Assembly: GCA_016928435.1 (NCBI GenBank)
Contig: JAFGKT010000026.1
Span: 1-59,118 of the forward strand
Reading direction: 5' to 3'
Source of the DNA: Sedimentisphaerales bacterium
GTDB lineage: Bacteria > Planctomycetota > Phycisphaerae > Sedimentisphaerales > SM23-30
DNA: 59,118 nt
A program made the translations under genes and the position numbers. Numbering within the stretch: position 1 is the stretch's first letter; the number at the start of each line of letters is the position of its first letter. This document shows positions 16,333 to 25,916 of the stretch, in pieces. The notes under the pieces were generated by a model that worked only from the letters and a program-made list of their open reading frames with translations, was not told the DNA's origin and searched no databases.

Positions 16333-18207
16333 CTAGGGCGCGGGGGTAATGAGGTAGATTTGGCCGTCCTGAACGGTGTCGGTCCATTGAATTTGGCCAT
16401 CACGGCGTTCGGCGGGCAGGGGGGTTATGGCTTCATCGGTAACAAGGCTTACTTGTTGGGCTGAGAGCCAAGGGAGGTCGTCGAACTGGAAGGCGACATT
16501 GTGTGCCGGGGTCTGAGTGAACCCTTCCGGGGTGCAGGTATAATCGTCGTTCACAGCGATCACAAGGGCCCCGGCTTGACCAGCCAGTAAAGTGCGCAGC
16601 CAGATGGTATCGGTGTCGCTTTGGGCCCATGCGGCGGCGTGGGCGATACTGATGAGCGGTGCGATGGAGTTAAGTTCTCTGGAGGTTCGGCCGATCATGT
16701 CCCAGATTTCCGGCATAGTGTCACTGCCATGGTACAGAACTTCGCCGCCTGCTTCTGAGGCGTCGGTGAAGGACCACAGTCCGGTCGCTCCGCAACCGAT
16801 AGCGTAGAGCATAGATATGCGTACTTCGCTGGGGACGGGTTTGCGACCTAGGCCTCGTATTCGACAAGGATCGCGATATTGGTCGAACCCGTTTTGACGT
16901 AATTCACCGGGGCCGATCCAGCGGTCTTGTGGTATGCCGAACTCTTCCCAACAACCTTGATAGGTAAAAGTGAAAGGATTGGGCGCGGCCGCCTGCGCCA
17001 TAGTATCAGCAAACTTGATTGTCTCACGAATAGACCAACCTATAGTAATGGGGTAGCAGTCAGGGTTAGGGATGTCGATGATGGGCGCATAAATGAAATA
17101 GTTGTAAGGATTGTATCTTACATAAAGAGTGAGTGCTGTTGCTGTGCATGGGTCTGCGGAGCGGCAGTCAGCTTCCATTTGCACCATCGCGGGCGCATTA
17201 GCTCCAATACGCAGGTGCATCGGCCGATCATCAACTGTATAGTCACGGCCGTCAGGCTCGTCAATCAACCCATAAGCATATATGGCGGGATGTCCGAACG
17301 TATCGGCGTTGGGACGGCCCCCAGTCATGGACAAGATGCGTATTCCTAGTTGTTGGGCTTGATCAAGCGATGCTGCGGAGGGCTGAACAAAGCTATTCAA
17401 GCCGTTCAGGCCATTTTCCGCATAGCGTTGAAGGTTGCTGAAACCATAGGTTCCAACAACGGCCCGATCGCTGAATGCTCGAATTGTGGTTGCGTCGATA
17501 ATTGCGCCGTCGGCTGAGGCAACCATGAAGGTTTGCACACTGCCTCGGATAAGCGGCTCAGAGAAACTTACCTCGGCAAGACGGAGATCATTAACATAAT
17601 TATCGTTGAGCCAAAGAATCTGAGTTGTCATTGGTATTCCGTTGACATATATGATCTCCGGCAGGGCAGCGTCGGCTTTCGCGCGTTGAACGTAAATATA
17701 AGCTGTATCGAGCTGTGAGTTAAAACGCAGGGTTTGGATGCGAAAATCTCGCGGCGCGGGGTTGACGACGGCGTTTACTTGTGTGCCATTGGTTAGAGAT
17801 ATGGTGAAGTTGGCGGGTTCGGTGAGTGCGGTACGCAAACATAGAGATATTTCCGCCTGGCTGCCTGGGGCAATCGGATCGGGCATTAGACGATGCCAAA
17901 TCAACTGGTAGCTGTCGGTGTGGGTTTGCAGATCGCCGCCGGCCCAGCGGATGTTCTCCAGGCTGACCGGTTCGGTGGTGTTGTTTTGGAGATAGAAATA
18001 GACCATACTGCTGGGAGAGGTGATCAGTTGTAGAGAGGCATTGATCTGCGGATGCGATTCGGGCGGGAATTGATATTGAATTATGTTAGGGTTTTGGAAA
18101 GCGGCGCGTATGGTAATGTCGGCATCGGCACAACCGACCAACGCTGAAAACAGCAAGCAAGCGATTATGATTGAGATGAAGGACTTGCCTTTATTGAAAT
18201 TAGGCAT
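16333..18207 (-). CDS. Secreted lipoprotein, TIM-barrel glycosidase-like (paralogue A)
   Basis: 624 residues. A lipoprotein signal is visible: a positively charged start, a hydrophobic stretch, then LVGC as lipobox. Residues 30-230 look like a beta-sandwich; a barrel-like region follows with AIYAYGLIDEPDG, TFTYQGCWEEF and GCGATGLWSFTDA, and a small beta C-terminus closes the protein. The acidic IDEP motif after a hydrophobic strand resembles the acid/base site of clan GH-A enzymes, but I cannot name a GH family. It is a full-length tandem paralogue of the next gene (18251-20152). It is probably anchored outside the cytoplasmic membrane and may act on polysaccharide. Confidence 0.7.
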   Translation of the reverse strand: MPNFNKGKSFISIIIACLLFSALVGCADADITIRAAFQNPNIIQYQFPPESHPQINASLQLITSPSSMVYFYLQNNTTEPVSLENIRWAGGDLQTHTDSYQLIWHRLMPDPIAPGSQAEISLCLRTALTEPANFTISLTNGTQVNAVVNPAPRDFRIQTLRFNSQLDTAYIYVQRAKADAALPEIIYVNGIPMTTQILWLNDNYVNDLRLAEVSFSEPLIRGSVQTFMVASADGAIIDATTIRAFSDRAVVGTYGFSNLQRYAENGLNGLNSFVQPSAASLDQAQQLGIRILSMTGGRPNADTFGHPAIYAYGLIDEPDGRDYTVDDRPMHLRIGANAPAMVQMEADCRSADPCTATALTLYVRYNPYNYFIYAPIIDIPNPDCYPITIGWSIRETIKFADTMAQAAAPNPFTFTYQGCWEEFGIPQDRWIGPGELRQNGFDQYRDPCRIRGLGRKPVPSEVRISMLYAIGCGATGLWSFTDASEAGGEVLYHGSDTMPEIWDMIGRTSRELNSIAPLISIAHAAAWAQSDTDTIWLRTLLAGQAGALVIAVNDDYTCTPEGFTQTPAHNVAFQFDDLPWLSAQQVSLVTDEAITPLPAERRDGQIQWTDTVQDGQIYLITPAP

Positions 18208-18250
18208 TAGACCGTCTCCGTATTTGCGATTGAGGTTATGATAGCGAGTG

Positions 18251-20152
18251 TTAGTGAGAAGTCCAGTTTGGCGTGTTTGTTCCGATTAGATATATTTCGC
18301 CATCGGTTATCGTGTCGGTCCAGTTGAGGCGGGTGGTGTTTTGGGTTGCTGGGATTGGCGTGAAGTTACCATCATCCACACGATAGACTAGTTGGGGGCT
18401 TAGCCATGGTAGATTGTCAAAATGGAATGATACGTTGTTCGCGGGGGATTGCTCGAAACCGTCCGGGGTGCAATTGTAGGCGTCGTTGACAGCGATTACG
18501 AGGGCCCATTCTCGGCCGGCGTACAATGTGCGAAGCCAAATGTCATCGGAATCGCTCGCAGCCCAATCCGTTGAATGCGATATGCTGATAAGCGGGGCTA
18601 CTGATTGTAATTGTCGCGATGTTCGGCCGATCACTTCCCAGAGTTCCGGCAATTCATCCGAACCGTGGAACATCAAGTTTTGATAGACACACGAAGCATC
18701 CGTAAACGACCACAAACCTGTCGCTCCGCAACCGACGGCATAGAGCATAGGAATACGTACTTCGCTGGGAACGGGTTTGCGACCTAGGCCTCGCACCTGG
18801 CAGGGGTCGCGATAATAGTCGTAACCATTAGCACGAACTTGCGATCCGGGGATGTAAACGGGGTTCTGCGGAATGGCGTACTCCTCCCAGCAGCCTTGAT
18901 AAGTGAATGTGAAAGGATTTGGTGCTGAAGCCATACGCATTGTGGAAGCGAACTTGATTGTTTCGCGAATTGACCAACCGACAGTGATGGCGTAACAGTC
19001 GGGGTTGGCGATGTCGGTAATAGGGGCATAGATGAAGTAATTATAGGGGGTGAAGGTTAGATCCACGGTCAGCGTGGTTGCGGTAAGGGGGTCGGCGGTG
19101 CGGGTGGCTGCTTCCATGGCGACCATTTGCGGCGCGTTTGTTCCGATACGCATGTGCATGGGACGGTCGGTGGCGCCGTAGTCACGGACGTCCGGCTCGT
19201 CGATCATGCCGAATCCGTATAGTGCGGGGTGACCTATGGTTTCGGTGTTCGGTTGGCCGTGGGCTAAAGCCAAGATGCGGAAGTCCAGTTGTGCTGCATG
19301 GTCGAGTTCTTCGGCTGAGGTTTGCCTGAAACTATTGTAGCCAGTCAGGCCGTTTTCCGCGAAACGTTGGATGCCTTGTTCACCATAGGTGCCGAAGACG
19401 GCTCTATCACTTAGCGCTCGAATGGTGGTGGCGTCAACCGTGGTACCATCGGCGGAGGCCACGCGAAACGTCAGTACAGTGCCACGCAGCAACGGTTGGT
19501 CAAAGGTGATCTCCGCTATGCGCAGGTCATCGCAGTATTCATTGTTGAGCCAGTGTAGCTGATTGGGCATAGAGGTGCCGTTGACGTAAACCGTTTCCGG
19601 CAGGGTAGCGTTGGGTCGCATACGTTGGACGTAGAGATAGGCTTTGTCTAAGGCCGAGTTGAAACGCAAGGTTTGTATGCGAAAGTCGCGGTCGTCTGGG
19701 TCCACCATAGTGTTTAGCTCGGTGCCGTTGCTGAAAGCCAATACAAATTCTGTGGTTTCGGTGAGGGCGGTTCGCAGGCATAGAGCGACTTCGGCTTCTT
19801 GGCCCGGCAGTAGAGGGTTGGGCATCATGCGATGCCAAACGGCTTGATAAGTATCGGTGTGGGTTTGCAGGTTTGCCCCGGCCCAGCGAATGTCGTCCAG
19901 CTCGATTGGTTCGGCGCCGGTGTTAGCGAGATAGAAATAGACCATGCTGCCTGGTGAAGTGATTTCTTGTTTGGCGGCATTGATTTGGTCATTGCCTTCG
20001 GCTGGGAATTGGTATTGTATGACGTTACGATTCTGAAAAGCGGCTGTGGCGGTAATGTTTTGGCCGTCCACACAACCAACCAAAACCGTAAACAGAAGCA
20101 GCAGTGAGGCAGCTATGCGAGCATATTGTTGCCGATCAGTGGTGTAAGCCAT
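18251..20152 (-). CDS. Secreted lipoprotein, TIM-barrel glycosidase-like (paralogue B)
   Basis: 633 residues. The N-terminus has the lipobox LVGC after a leucine-rich stretch. It aligns along its entire length with the gene at 16333-18207: shared blocks include FQNxNxIQYQFP, SPxSMVYFYL, FRIQTLRFNS, FxENGLxGxNSF, GxIDEPDxRDY, TFTYQGCWEE, RGLGRKPVPSEVRI and GCGATGLWSFTDAS. The two genes are 43 bp apart in the same orientation, so they arose by tandem duplication and have since diverged moderately. Function is unknown; an extracellular glycosidase or carbohydrate-binding role is plausible. Confidence 0.7.
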   Translation of the reverse strand: MAYTTDRQQYARIAASLLLLFTVLVGCVDGQNITATAAFQNRNVIQYQFPAEGNDQINAAKQEITSPGSMVYFYLANTGAEPIELDDIRWAGANLQTHTDTYQAVWHRMMPNPLLPGQEAEVALCLRTALTETTEFVLAFSNGTELNTMVDPDDRDFRIQTLRFNSALDKAYLYVQRMRPNATLPETVYVNGTSMPNQLHWLNNEYCDDLRIAEITFDQPLLRGTVLTFRVASADGTTVDATTIRALSDRAVFGTYGEQGIQRFAENGLTGYNSFRQTSAEELDHAAQLDFRILALAHGQPNTETIGHPALYGFGMIDEPDVRDYGATDRPMHMRIGTNAPQMVAMEAATRTADPLTATTLTVDLTFTPYNYFIYAPITDIANPDCYAITVGWSIRETIKFASTMRMASAPNPFTFTYQGCWEEYAIPQNPVYIPGSQVRANGYDYYRDPCQVRGLGRKPVPSEVRIPMLYAVGCGATGLWSFTDASCVYQNLMFHGSDELPELWEVIGRTSRQLQSVAPLISISHSTDWAASDSDDIWLRTLYAGREWALVIAVNDAYNCTPDGFEQSPANNVSFHFDNLPWLSPQLVYRVDDGNFTPIPATQNTTRLNWTDTITDGEIYLIGTNTPNWTSH

Positions 20153-20233
20153 CTAGTAACTCCGTTATAGAGAATCTTGGGAACAGTTGTGAAAAGCGAC
20201 AACAGCAATGATGAGAGTATTATGAAAACATTG

Positions 20234-20893
20234 TTATTGGGGTACAAGATTGTTTTCGGTTACATCCTCACGATCTTGTATTTCCGCATGCTGATCGGCA
20301 AAGAGGATGTTGAAGCTGCCGCTATGACGCGGGGTGAAATAATTGTCGAATTTATCGGGGAAGCCCTGATAATAGGCTATGTCATCACTATACTTCCAGA
20401 TTTCGAGACTCGGATTCGTAGGGCAGTAGAAGGGTATATCATATGCTTCGTGATCCGTTAGGTTTCCTTGTGAATCGGCAAGGAGGTATAATTCGGCCGG
20501 GGTATTTTTGTCGAGCCTGGTTCCGGTTTGCTCTCCTACGAAGTAGGCGTTGGGTTTAACGCAGTTGACGTACTCTTTTTCAGAAGGACATTCCATTAGC
20601 GCATAGTCATCCAAGTAGCCCTCTTCAACCAGTCGGTGTTCCCATGTATACTGTTGGAGTGTTCCAGGGGCTGTATAGCAATTGGGCACACTGAAGCCGT
20701 CATAATCTTCAGCGTAATAGAAGAAGCCGATCCCTATTTGCTTGATGTTGCTTCTACAGGCAACGGCTTTGGCTTGCTCGCGTGCCCTGGACAATGCCGG
20801 CAGCAGGATCGAGATCAAAAGAGCGATGATAGAAACAACTACCAGCAGTTCTATTAACGTAAAAGCTTTTTTCTTGTAGGATGTAGATGCCAT
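20234..20893 (-). CDS. Type II secretion/prepilin-like pseudopilin
   Basis: 219 residues. The N-terminal KKKAFTLIELLVVVSIIALLISILLPAL is split here as KKKAFTLIELL plus the following hydrophobic helix; it is the prepilin methylation motif with the cleavage site before Phe (A in place of the usual G at -1). The helix is followed by REQAKAVACRSNIKQIG and the tail carries FNILFADQHAEI, the hallmark of the large planctomycete and verrucomicrobial family of pseudopilin-like proteins. It is probably processed by a prepilin peptidase and displayed at the membrane. It lies between secreted carbohydrate-related proteins. Confidence 0.85.
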   Translation of the reverse strand: MASTSYKKKAFTLIELLVVVSIIALLISILLPALSRAREQAKAVACRSNIKQIGIGFFYYAEDYDGFSVPNCYTAPGTLQQYTWEHRLVEEGYLDDYALMECPSEKEYVNCVKPNAYFVGEQTGTRLDKNTPAELYLLADSQGNLTDHEAYDIPFYCPTNPSLEIWKYSDDIAYYQGFPDKFDNYFTPRHSGSFNILFADQHAEIQDREDVTENNLVPQ

Positions 20894-20991
20894 TTCAATA
20901 GTCTCCCGGCAACTTCATTTATGCTGCCAAAAAAATAGTAACTTTATCCGCGTGACGCTTCATTGGGCAAGCGGAAGATCAGCTTAAACTG

Positions 20992-22161
20992 CTACCGCGC
21001 AGTAATTTTGTAAATATGTACTTCATAGTCAGCGAAATCATCAACCAAGGTCATAGACTCTGCACCAGTCAAGGTGACGCTGCGTGATTCATAAAGAACT
21101 TCAGCGGTATAGGTGCCCGTTGGAAGAGCGGAAATTGTGAATGTCACATCGTCTTGGGCTGAGCCGCTGTTGTTTGTGGCGATGAGATAATAGCAGGGCG
21201 TTTCGTCTTCAGTGAGCTTGGCTAACAAGTACGTTATATCATTGACATTGTGATCGGCAGTATCTGAATCACGGTTCGATACGATAGTCACTCCGGTTAG
21301 CGATTCACCGGATGTAATAGCCGGCACCACGCTCGACAACTGTGCCGCGTTGACAGCGACCTCGGCTCTGTGTCCCTCGCTGGTTTCAAACCAAGCAAAG
21401 TAAAAAATACCGCGAGCGCCAACCGTCACCGGAGCGAAGGTCATGTACCGACTCTCGAAGGCGGTTGGTTCGCGTAACGGGTTGGTCGCGGGAAAAGCGT
21501 GAGCTTGGGCCACGTATATCGGCGGGTCCAACCCCAGCCGATCCGACTGTTCTACGACATATTTCACATCCCGGGCAACATTATATAAACTTGGTGACGG
21601 TGATGATTGGCTGGCCAGCACCGGATAACGATCGACCATCGCGAAATCGAGCAATTCAAGATAAGGCAGCATCCTGGAGTCGGTTACACAGAATATCGCG
21701 GTTACATCGCGAGATGGGTCAGCGGCGCGCACGGTGTTCACGCAGTCTGTAAACACATCGATCGACATTACATGGCCGCCGATGGGTTCATCGCGAATTT
21801 CCCAAGCTATCAATGCCGGCGAATTCTTGTACTCGTTCACAAAATCCGTCAATCCTTCGCCGCCCCAACCGCAAAGATATTGAATCACGCCGACATTATG
21901 TTCGGCTGCGACATCGAGATAGTCCAAGCGGTATCCATAAGGGATAACACAATTGAAACCCGCTGCGGCAATATCGGGAACATGCTCCGGTGTCATCGAA
22001 TCGAGCCAGCCAATTGGAAAATCAATGGTCAATCGATCGTTGCCGGCGTTTAGCGGTGCCGGTTGTGCCGACACCGCTGTCGCTAAGGCTGTGTAGATCG
22101 CTGCGGCCAAAAGAATGGCGCAACGAATATTGTGATTATATGTGTCCTTTACGGACCGCAT
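20992..22161 (-). CDS. Secreted TIM-barrel glycosidase-like protein
   Basis: 389 residues. A signal peptide ends near VSAQP. The body has barrel-like features: AAAGFNCVIPYGYRLDYLDVAAEHNVG split over two strands, PALIAWEIRDEP with a candidate acid/base Glu, FAMVDRYPV, and GIFYFAWFE near residue 265. A C-terminal beta-sandwich follows (TFTISALPTGTYTAEVLY). The layout resembles clan GH-A enzymes with an accessory beta domain. The substrate is unknown. It shares the xDEP site with the two lipoproteins downstream and is probably functionally linked to them. Confidence 0.7.
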   Translation of the reverse strand: MRSVKDTYNHNIRCAILLAAAIYTALATAVSAQPAPLNAGNDRLTIDFPIGWLDSMTPEHVPDIAAAGFNCVIPYGYRLDYLDVAAEHNVGVIQYLCGWGGEGLTDFVNEYKNSPALIAWEIRDEPIGGHVMSIDVFTDCVNTVRAADPSRDVTAIFCVTDSRMLPYLELLDFAMVDRYPVLASQSSPSPSLYNVARDVKYVVEQSDRLGLDPPIYVAQAHAFPATNPLREPTAFESRYMTFAPVTVGARGIFYFAWFETSEGHRAEVAVNAAQLSSVVPAITSGESLTGVTIVSNRDSDTADHNVNDITYLLAKLTEDETPCYYLIATNNSGSAQDDVTFTISALPTGTYTAEVLYESRSVTLTGAESMTLVDDFADYEVHIYKITAR

Positions 22162-22230
22162 GATTCAACTCCTGGTTGTGATGGGCGGTTTAGTTGCCCG
22201 GGCCTCACTCTATCACACTAGTGATGGTTG

Positions 22231-23916
22231 TTACGGGCAAGGTCCACATGGGTCATTGCACTGGAGCCAATCCGAACTGAGCAGAGCGGCATCGACCATA
22301 TTCACGATGCAATTTTCGTCAGCATCTCCGGCTGGTAATGGATAAGTGACGCCGCAATTGGGATCACTTGAGTTGTCATACATCCAATCGTTGCTGATTA
22401 GCACGAAATCGCCTAGGTTGACGTAGCAGTCTTCGTTGAGGTCGCCGGTGAGGAATTCTCCGGAGCAGCCGGTAAATCTAAATGATGCGCCGGCGAGTAC
22501 TCGGCCTCGTAAAGTGGGCAGATTGCACGGATCAAATACACACGGATCATACAAACAGGGGTCAAAGGGATAAGCGAAGGTTTCGACTTCCAACAGGTGA
22601 TCTCCCATCCCCGAGATTGGAACCAAGAATACGCCCGGATCGCTGAAGGTTTGTACGAGTTCGTCATCTACGCGGATGTATCCTTGCTCTACGGGCCCTG
22701 CTACGGTTACGGTTGCCGTCGCGGTTGTACCGCCTATGAGGCCGGTGTTGGGGTCGAGATATGGAGCCGGCCGCCAAGTCCAATCCCCATCGATGACAGA
22801 ATCAGGAAGGGTTACATTGTCGGAGCCTTCGGTGATTAGTATGCCGTCGTAGGCAATTGGGTTATAGAAGCCGCGTGGGGTAAACTTTATGTTATGACCC
22901 CCGGCAGCCAAACTGCCCAGCGAGAATGGATCCGTCCAAGCTACGGGCACGACCACGGCGCATGGATCCTCTGGATCCGGGACAGTGCTTTCCGGCAATA
23001 TCGCGCCAAGGTAAGTGAAGTCAAGGTATGTGTTAATATTAGGGCTTATATCTTTCCCAAGGTTATCAACGGCTCCTTGTCCGAGCAGAGAGCCATAGTA
23101 TTTGTAGAGTGTCGCGTTCTCAAAATCGGCCGGCAATTGGAGCGTATAGTTGGTAAAGCTATATGCAAAGCCAGGGAACAAGTCACCCCATAAACATGAC
23201 GGCGTTTGTGGCCAGGCTGATCTGGAACCGGATACGCCACTGAAATCGCATGGATCGCAAGGATCGCAAGGGTCGGGAACATAATTTCCTATGAAATCGG
23301 CGTTTTCAGACTCCATCCAGATAAAGTGGCGTGCGCCTTCGAGACCGTCAATCTGTATTGTGCTGACCGGCATAAACTCCGGCGGAACTTCAAATATGAC
23401 TTGATTAATCAGCAGGCTCCAATACGGCCGGGAGCGTACATTTAACCTGACGTATTGAGCTTCAAACTGACTTGCGACTCTTCGCGTCCGCCATCCGCCT
23501 GTCCCATACCCATCAGATGTTGAGCCCACAAACTCCCAAACTATGCCATCGTCGGACCGGTAAACTTCCAACTCGCCGACAGACCACCACTCGTTTGGGA
23601 ATACATGTTCTGTTCTAACTGCGTCGATGACGTAGGCTTGGCCCAAGTCAAAGGTAATCTCAATACCTTCGGTTCCGAGTTCATTGTTGCCGCTGCTGTA
23701 TTGGATCCTGCTGGTGATGGGGCCCAAGAGACACTGATCGGTAAACGGCTCCGAAGCAAGGGTCACGCCCGGTCTATACGCCACCGCGGTATAGTTGCCG
23801 GCGTAAAGCGCCGCGGCCTGGGCTGTGCTCGCGGTCATCAAAGCTGCGCCGACCAGCATGGCGGCAACCAGCCACAATTGAATGTTTCTTTTACGCGTTT
23901 GTCTTTTTGACTGCAT
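22231..23916 (-). CDS. Secreted discoidin-like protein with dockerin-like C-terminus
   Basis: 561 residues. The signal peptide ends at TAQAAAL. Residues 40-175 look like an F5/8 type C (discoidin) domain: ITFDLGQAYVIDAVRTEH, VGELEVYRSDDG, FEAQYVRLNV. The middle includes low-complexity DPCDPCDPC-type runs and beta strands. The C-terminus has GDLNEDCYVNLGDF and GDADENCIVNMVDA, each followed by LLSSDWL-like ends, i.e. a type I dockerin-like pair with Ca-loop spacing. It likely binds carbohydrate at the surface. It is the first gene of the leftward group 16333-23916. Confidence 0.75.
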   Translation of the reverse strand: MQSKRQTRKRNIQLWLVAAMLVGAALMTASTAQAAALYAGNYTAVAYRPGVTLASEPFTDQCLLGPITSRIQYSSGNNELGTEGIEITFDLGQAYVIDAVRTEHVFPNEWWSVGELEVYRSDDGIVWEFVGSTSDGYGTGGWRTRRVASQFEAQYVRLNVRSRPYWSLLINQVIFEVPPEFMPVSTIQIDGLEGARHFIWMESENADFIGNYVPDPCDPCDPCDFSGVSGSRSAWPQTPSCLWGDLFPGFAYSFTNYTLQLPADFENATLYKYYGSLLGQGAVDNLGKDISPNINTYLDFTYLGAILPESTVPDPEDPCAVVVPVAWTDPFSLGSLAAGGHNIKFTPRGFYNPIAYDGILITEGSDNVTLPDSVIDGDWTWRPAPYLDPNTGLIGGTTATATVTVAGPVEQGYIRVDDELVQTFSDPGVFLVPISGMGDHLLEVETFAYPFDPCLYDPCVFDPCNLPTLRGRVLAGASFRFTGCSGEFLTGDLNEDCYVNLGDFVLISNDWMYDNSSDPNCGVTYPLPAGDADENCIVNMVDAALLSSDWLQCNDPCGPCP

Positions 23917-24126
23917 TACTTAACTCCTTTTATTTCAACTCCTTAGTTTGTTGCCGGACTCGCAGTCCGATCCTTGCCAAAACATGAAAAATGTTTTATA
24001 ATATTTCAGTGCTTCGTCGTTGATTTTTAATGTCGGCGACCGCTGACGAGGCAGCCGCCGAGATGCAATGTTGATTGCTTTTTTCTAGCATGGGCCCAAC
24101 GCCCAGGCTGCTTTTTGCTTTTCGAT

Positions 24127-24178
24127 CCTTTGTGTTCATAGGGGGAAGGGTTCTTTTCCAGTCCCTCTATGACACAAG
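24127..24178. other. Imperfect hairpin 3' of the decayed PEP-CTERM gene
   Basis: CCTTTGTGTTCATAGGGGGA pairs imperfectly with TCCCTCTATGACACAAGG (bulged T residues), giving a stem of about 17 pairs. It lies just beyond the stop at 24185 of the leftward pseudogene and could be its terminator, although no U-run follows. Confidence 0.4.
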
Positions 24179-24184
24179 GGAAAT

Positions 24185-24563
24185 TTAACGTTTGCGACGG
24201 AGAAGGCCAACCAGGCCAAGGCCCAACAGACTCAAAGTTGCCGGTTCCGGCACAATCTCGACGCTGATATCATCAAAGTAGGACTCGACTTCCCATTGAT
24301 TCAACTTTTCGCTTTCACGCCGAGCCCATTGCCCGGCCGCTGAACATTAGAATTCCTTGCTCGCAATGTTATGAGCAACCCACTCCAAGCTCAGTGGCAT
24401 ATGCGATATTGTTTCATTAGCGTCCTTCATTTTGTGTTGTTGTGTTGTTGTTTTGCACAAACCGGCATTGGCGTGGTCAATGCTGACAGCCCTTTACCTA
24501 TTGTGCGATGAGGACGCGATGAAACTTATCGCCACCAATACCGCCGAACTTTTACGTTGCCAT
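24185..24563 (-). pseudogene. Decayed PEP-CTERM protein gene
   Basis: An AGGAGG ribosome site (24571-24576 on the plus strand as CCTCCT) precedes an ATG at 24563 that hits a stop after three codons. Dropping one base restores a signal-peptide-like run (KSSAVLVAISFIASSS). The same frame then contains two stops and ends at the far side with YFDDISVEIVPEPATLSLL and GLGLVGLLRRKR, a textbook PEP-CTERM sorting tail with its Pro-Glu-Pro, hydrophobic helix and basic end. Start and tail are thus present but the middle is short and broken: a frameshift, internal stops and probably an internal deletion. Confidence 0.6.
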
Positions 24564-24635
24564 ATCTTATCCTCCTGTTATTGTCATAGGTCACGACGGC
24601 CTCGCTACCGCAGCGAAGCGTTGCGACTGCTATTA

Positions 24636-25823
24636 TTATCCATTAACAAAACTATGTCGTGCCGCTCGACACGCACCAATCAATAGTCTTCGCACGGGAT
24701 CGGCGCTGGCTTGGGGTTTTAGTCCTTTGACTTGCTCGTCCGGAAGGAACTCACGTAAGCCCTGACAGAAAGAATCCTCATAAGTTGACATAACCACACT
24801 CAACGGGCCGGTGAACCTTATCTGCTCGATACCCATCAACAGCACGTACCATGACATAGCTTTTCCGAGCAAATGGGCGGCATGGTTGAGATGTTCGATT
24901 ACCTGTTGATCTCCTGCTTGGGCGAGCTGAACCAAATCGGCTGGAAGATGGATGTCATCCCGTTGCAATTCCTTGATTATGGCTCGACCTCCTGCGTAGG
25001 CTTCGAGGCATCCTCGTCTTCCACAGGCGCACAATCGATCGTTTTGGCCGTTTTTCTGGATGGGCATATGTGCGTAGTCGTGCAATCCCATAAAGTTTTG
25101 GGGGGGGAGCTTGTCGAAAAACAAAACGCGGCGACTATAGAAAGGAACAACGGCGATACCGAGTTCCCATCTGATCAAACATGCCATTGTATCAGGTTCA
25201 AAATCCTCAGCTTCTCCCAATGACATGGCGACAGACAGTCCTGATAACTCAGCATTTACGCCACAGGCCTTGTATATCATTCCGCGAATGTCCACCGCAT
25301 CAAGTTGAGGCATGTTAACGGCGTGGCCGTGCGACCAAGGCAGCGTACCAGGCAGACATCCCATAACGGAACGCAGAGTTATCTTCTTATCTTGGCAATG
25401 CCGGACCGCTCCAAGCAGGAAACGTTCCATGATCGCGAGGATTTCCTCTGCTGACGCTGTTTCGCTCAAATCAAAAGTTTCATGAAGCAACAAATCGTCC
25501 TGGAAATTCGCGAGACCGAGAACCAGTGTCGGCGGCGCAATGGCGAAACCTACTGTGCAGTTGCTCGTCCGGTTGATATCCCAAAGTTCGAGAGGGCGTC
25601 CCGGTCCGGAATAAGACTGCTTGGAGGTCGCCATCACAAGTTTCTCGTCGCGAAGTTTGCGGAAGTGCCCCAAGGCCGTCGGCAGAGTGATGCCCAAGCT
25701 GCGGGCTACGTGACTCTTGGCCAGCGGACCATTCTCTTCGAGAAGTTTCAGCGCCCGGAGTGATCCACCAAGGGGGGATTCCGGATTTCGCACTGGATTT
25801 ACTTTTGCTGTGGATTTGCTCAT
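24636..25823 (-). CDS. ROK-family transcriptional regulator
   Basis: 395 residues. The N-terminal winged helix (residues 20-75; LGGSLRALKLLEENGPLAKS, SLGITLPTALGHFRKL) is followed by a ROK/sugar-kinase-like domain. CACGRRGCLEAYAGG is the zinc-binding signature (CxCGxxGCxE), and GLHDYAHMPI supplies the preceding conserved His. The usual DxGG ATP motif of active kinases is not clear, which fits a regulator of the NagC/Mlc/XylR type. It probably responds to a sugar and controls adjacent genes for secreted proteins. A candidate promoter lies at 25887-25916. Confidence 0.85.
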   Translation of the reverse strand: MSKSTAKVNPVRNPESPLGGSLRALKLLEENGPLAKSHVARSLGITLPTALGHFRKLRDEKLVMATSKQSYSGPGRPLELWDINRTSNCTVGFAIAPPTLVLGLANFQDDLLLHETFDLSETASAEEILAIMERFLLGAVRHCQDKKITLRSVMGCLPGTLPWSHGHAVNMPQLDAVDIRGMIYKACGVNAELSGLSVAMSLGEAEDFEPDTMACLIRWELGIAVVPFYSRRVLFFDKLPPQNFMGLHDYAHMPIQKNGQNDRLCACGRRGCLEAYAGGRAIIKELQRDDIHLPADLVQLAQAGDQQVIEHLNHAAHLLGKAMSWYVLLMGIEQIRFTGPLSVVMSTYEDSFCQGLREFLPDEQVKGLKPQASADPVRRLLIGACRAARHSFVNG

Positions 25824-25886
25824 ATAACGCTACTGTTAAGACGAAGTGCTGAAGTGTTCGTCACCTGCTGTGACCCTACAGTTTTC

Positions 25887-25916
25887 AATATACTCAATTT
25901 GGTGGGGCGGGGTCAA
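25887..25916 (-). promoter_or_regulatory. Candidate promoter of the ROK gene
   Basis: On the minus strand TTGACC (25916-25911), an 18-base spacer and TATATT (25892-25887) point toward the ROK gene 64 bp away. TGACCC at 25871-25876 and GGGTCA at 25910-25915 form an inverted pair around the -10 region and could be an operator. Confidence 0.5.

Noticed and set aside
20177..20461. 94-codon plus-strand frame with hydrophobic N-terminus
   Set aside because: It is antisense to the 3' half of the pseudopilin gene, whose motifs are unambiguous.
22900..23280. DPCDPCD low-complexity runs in the discoidin/dockerin gene considered as a CRISPR or DNA repeat
   Set aside because: The GGATCGCAAGGATCGCAAGG-type repetition is short, in frame and coding; there are no spacers.
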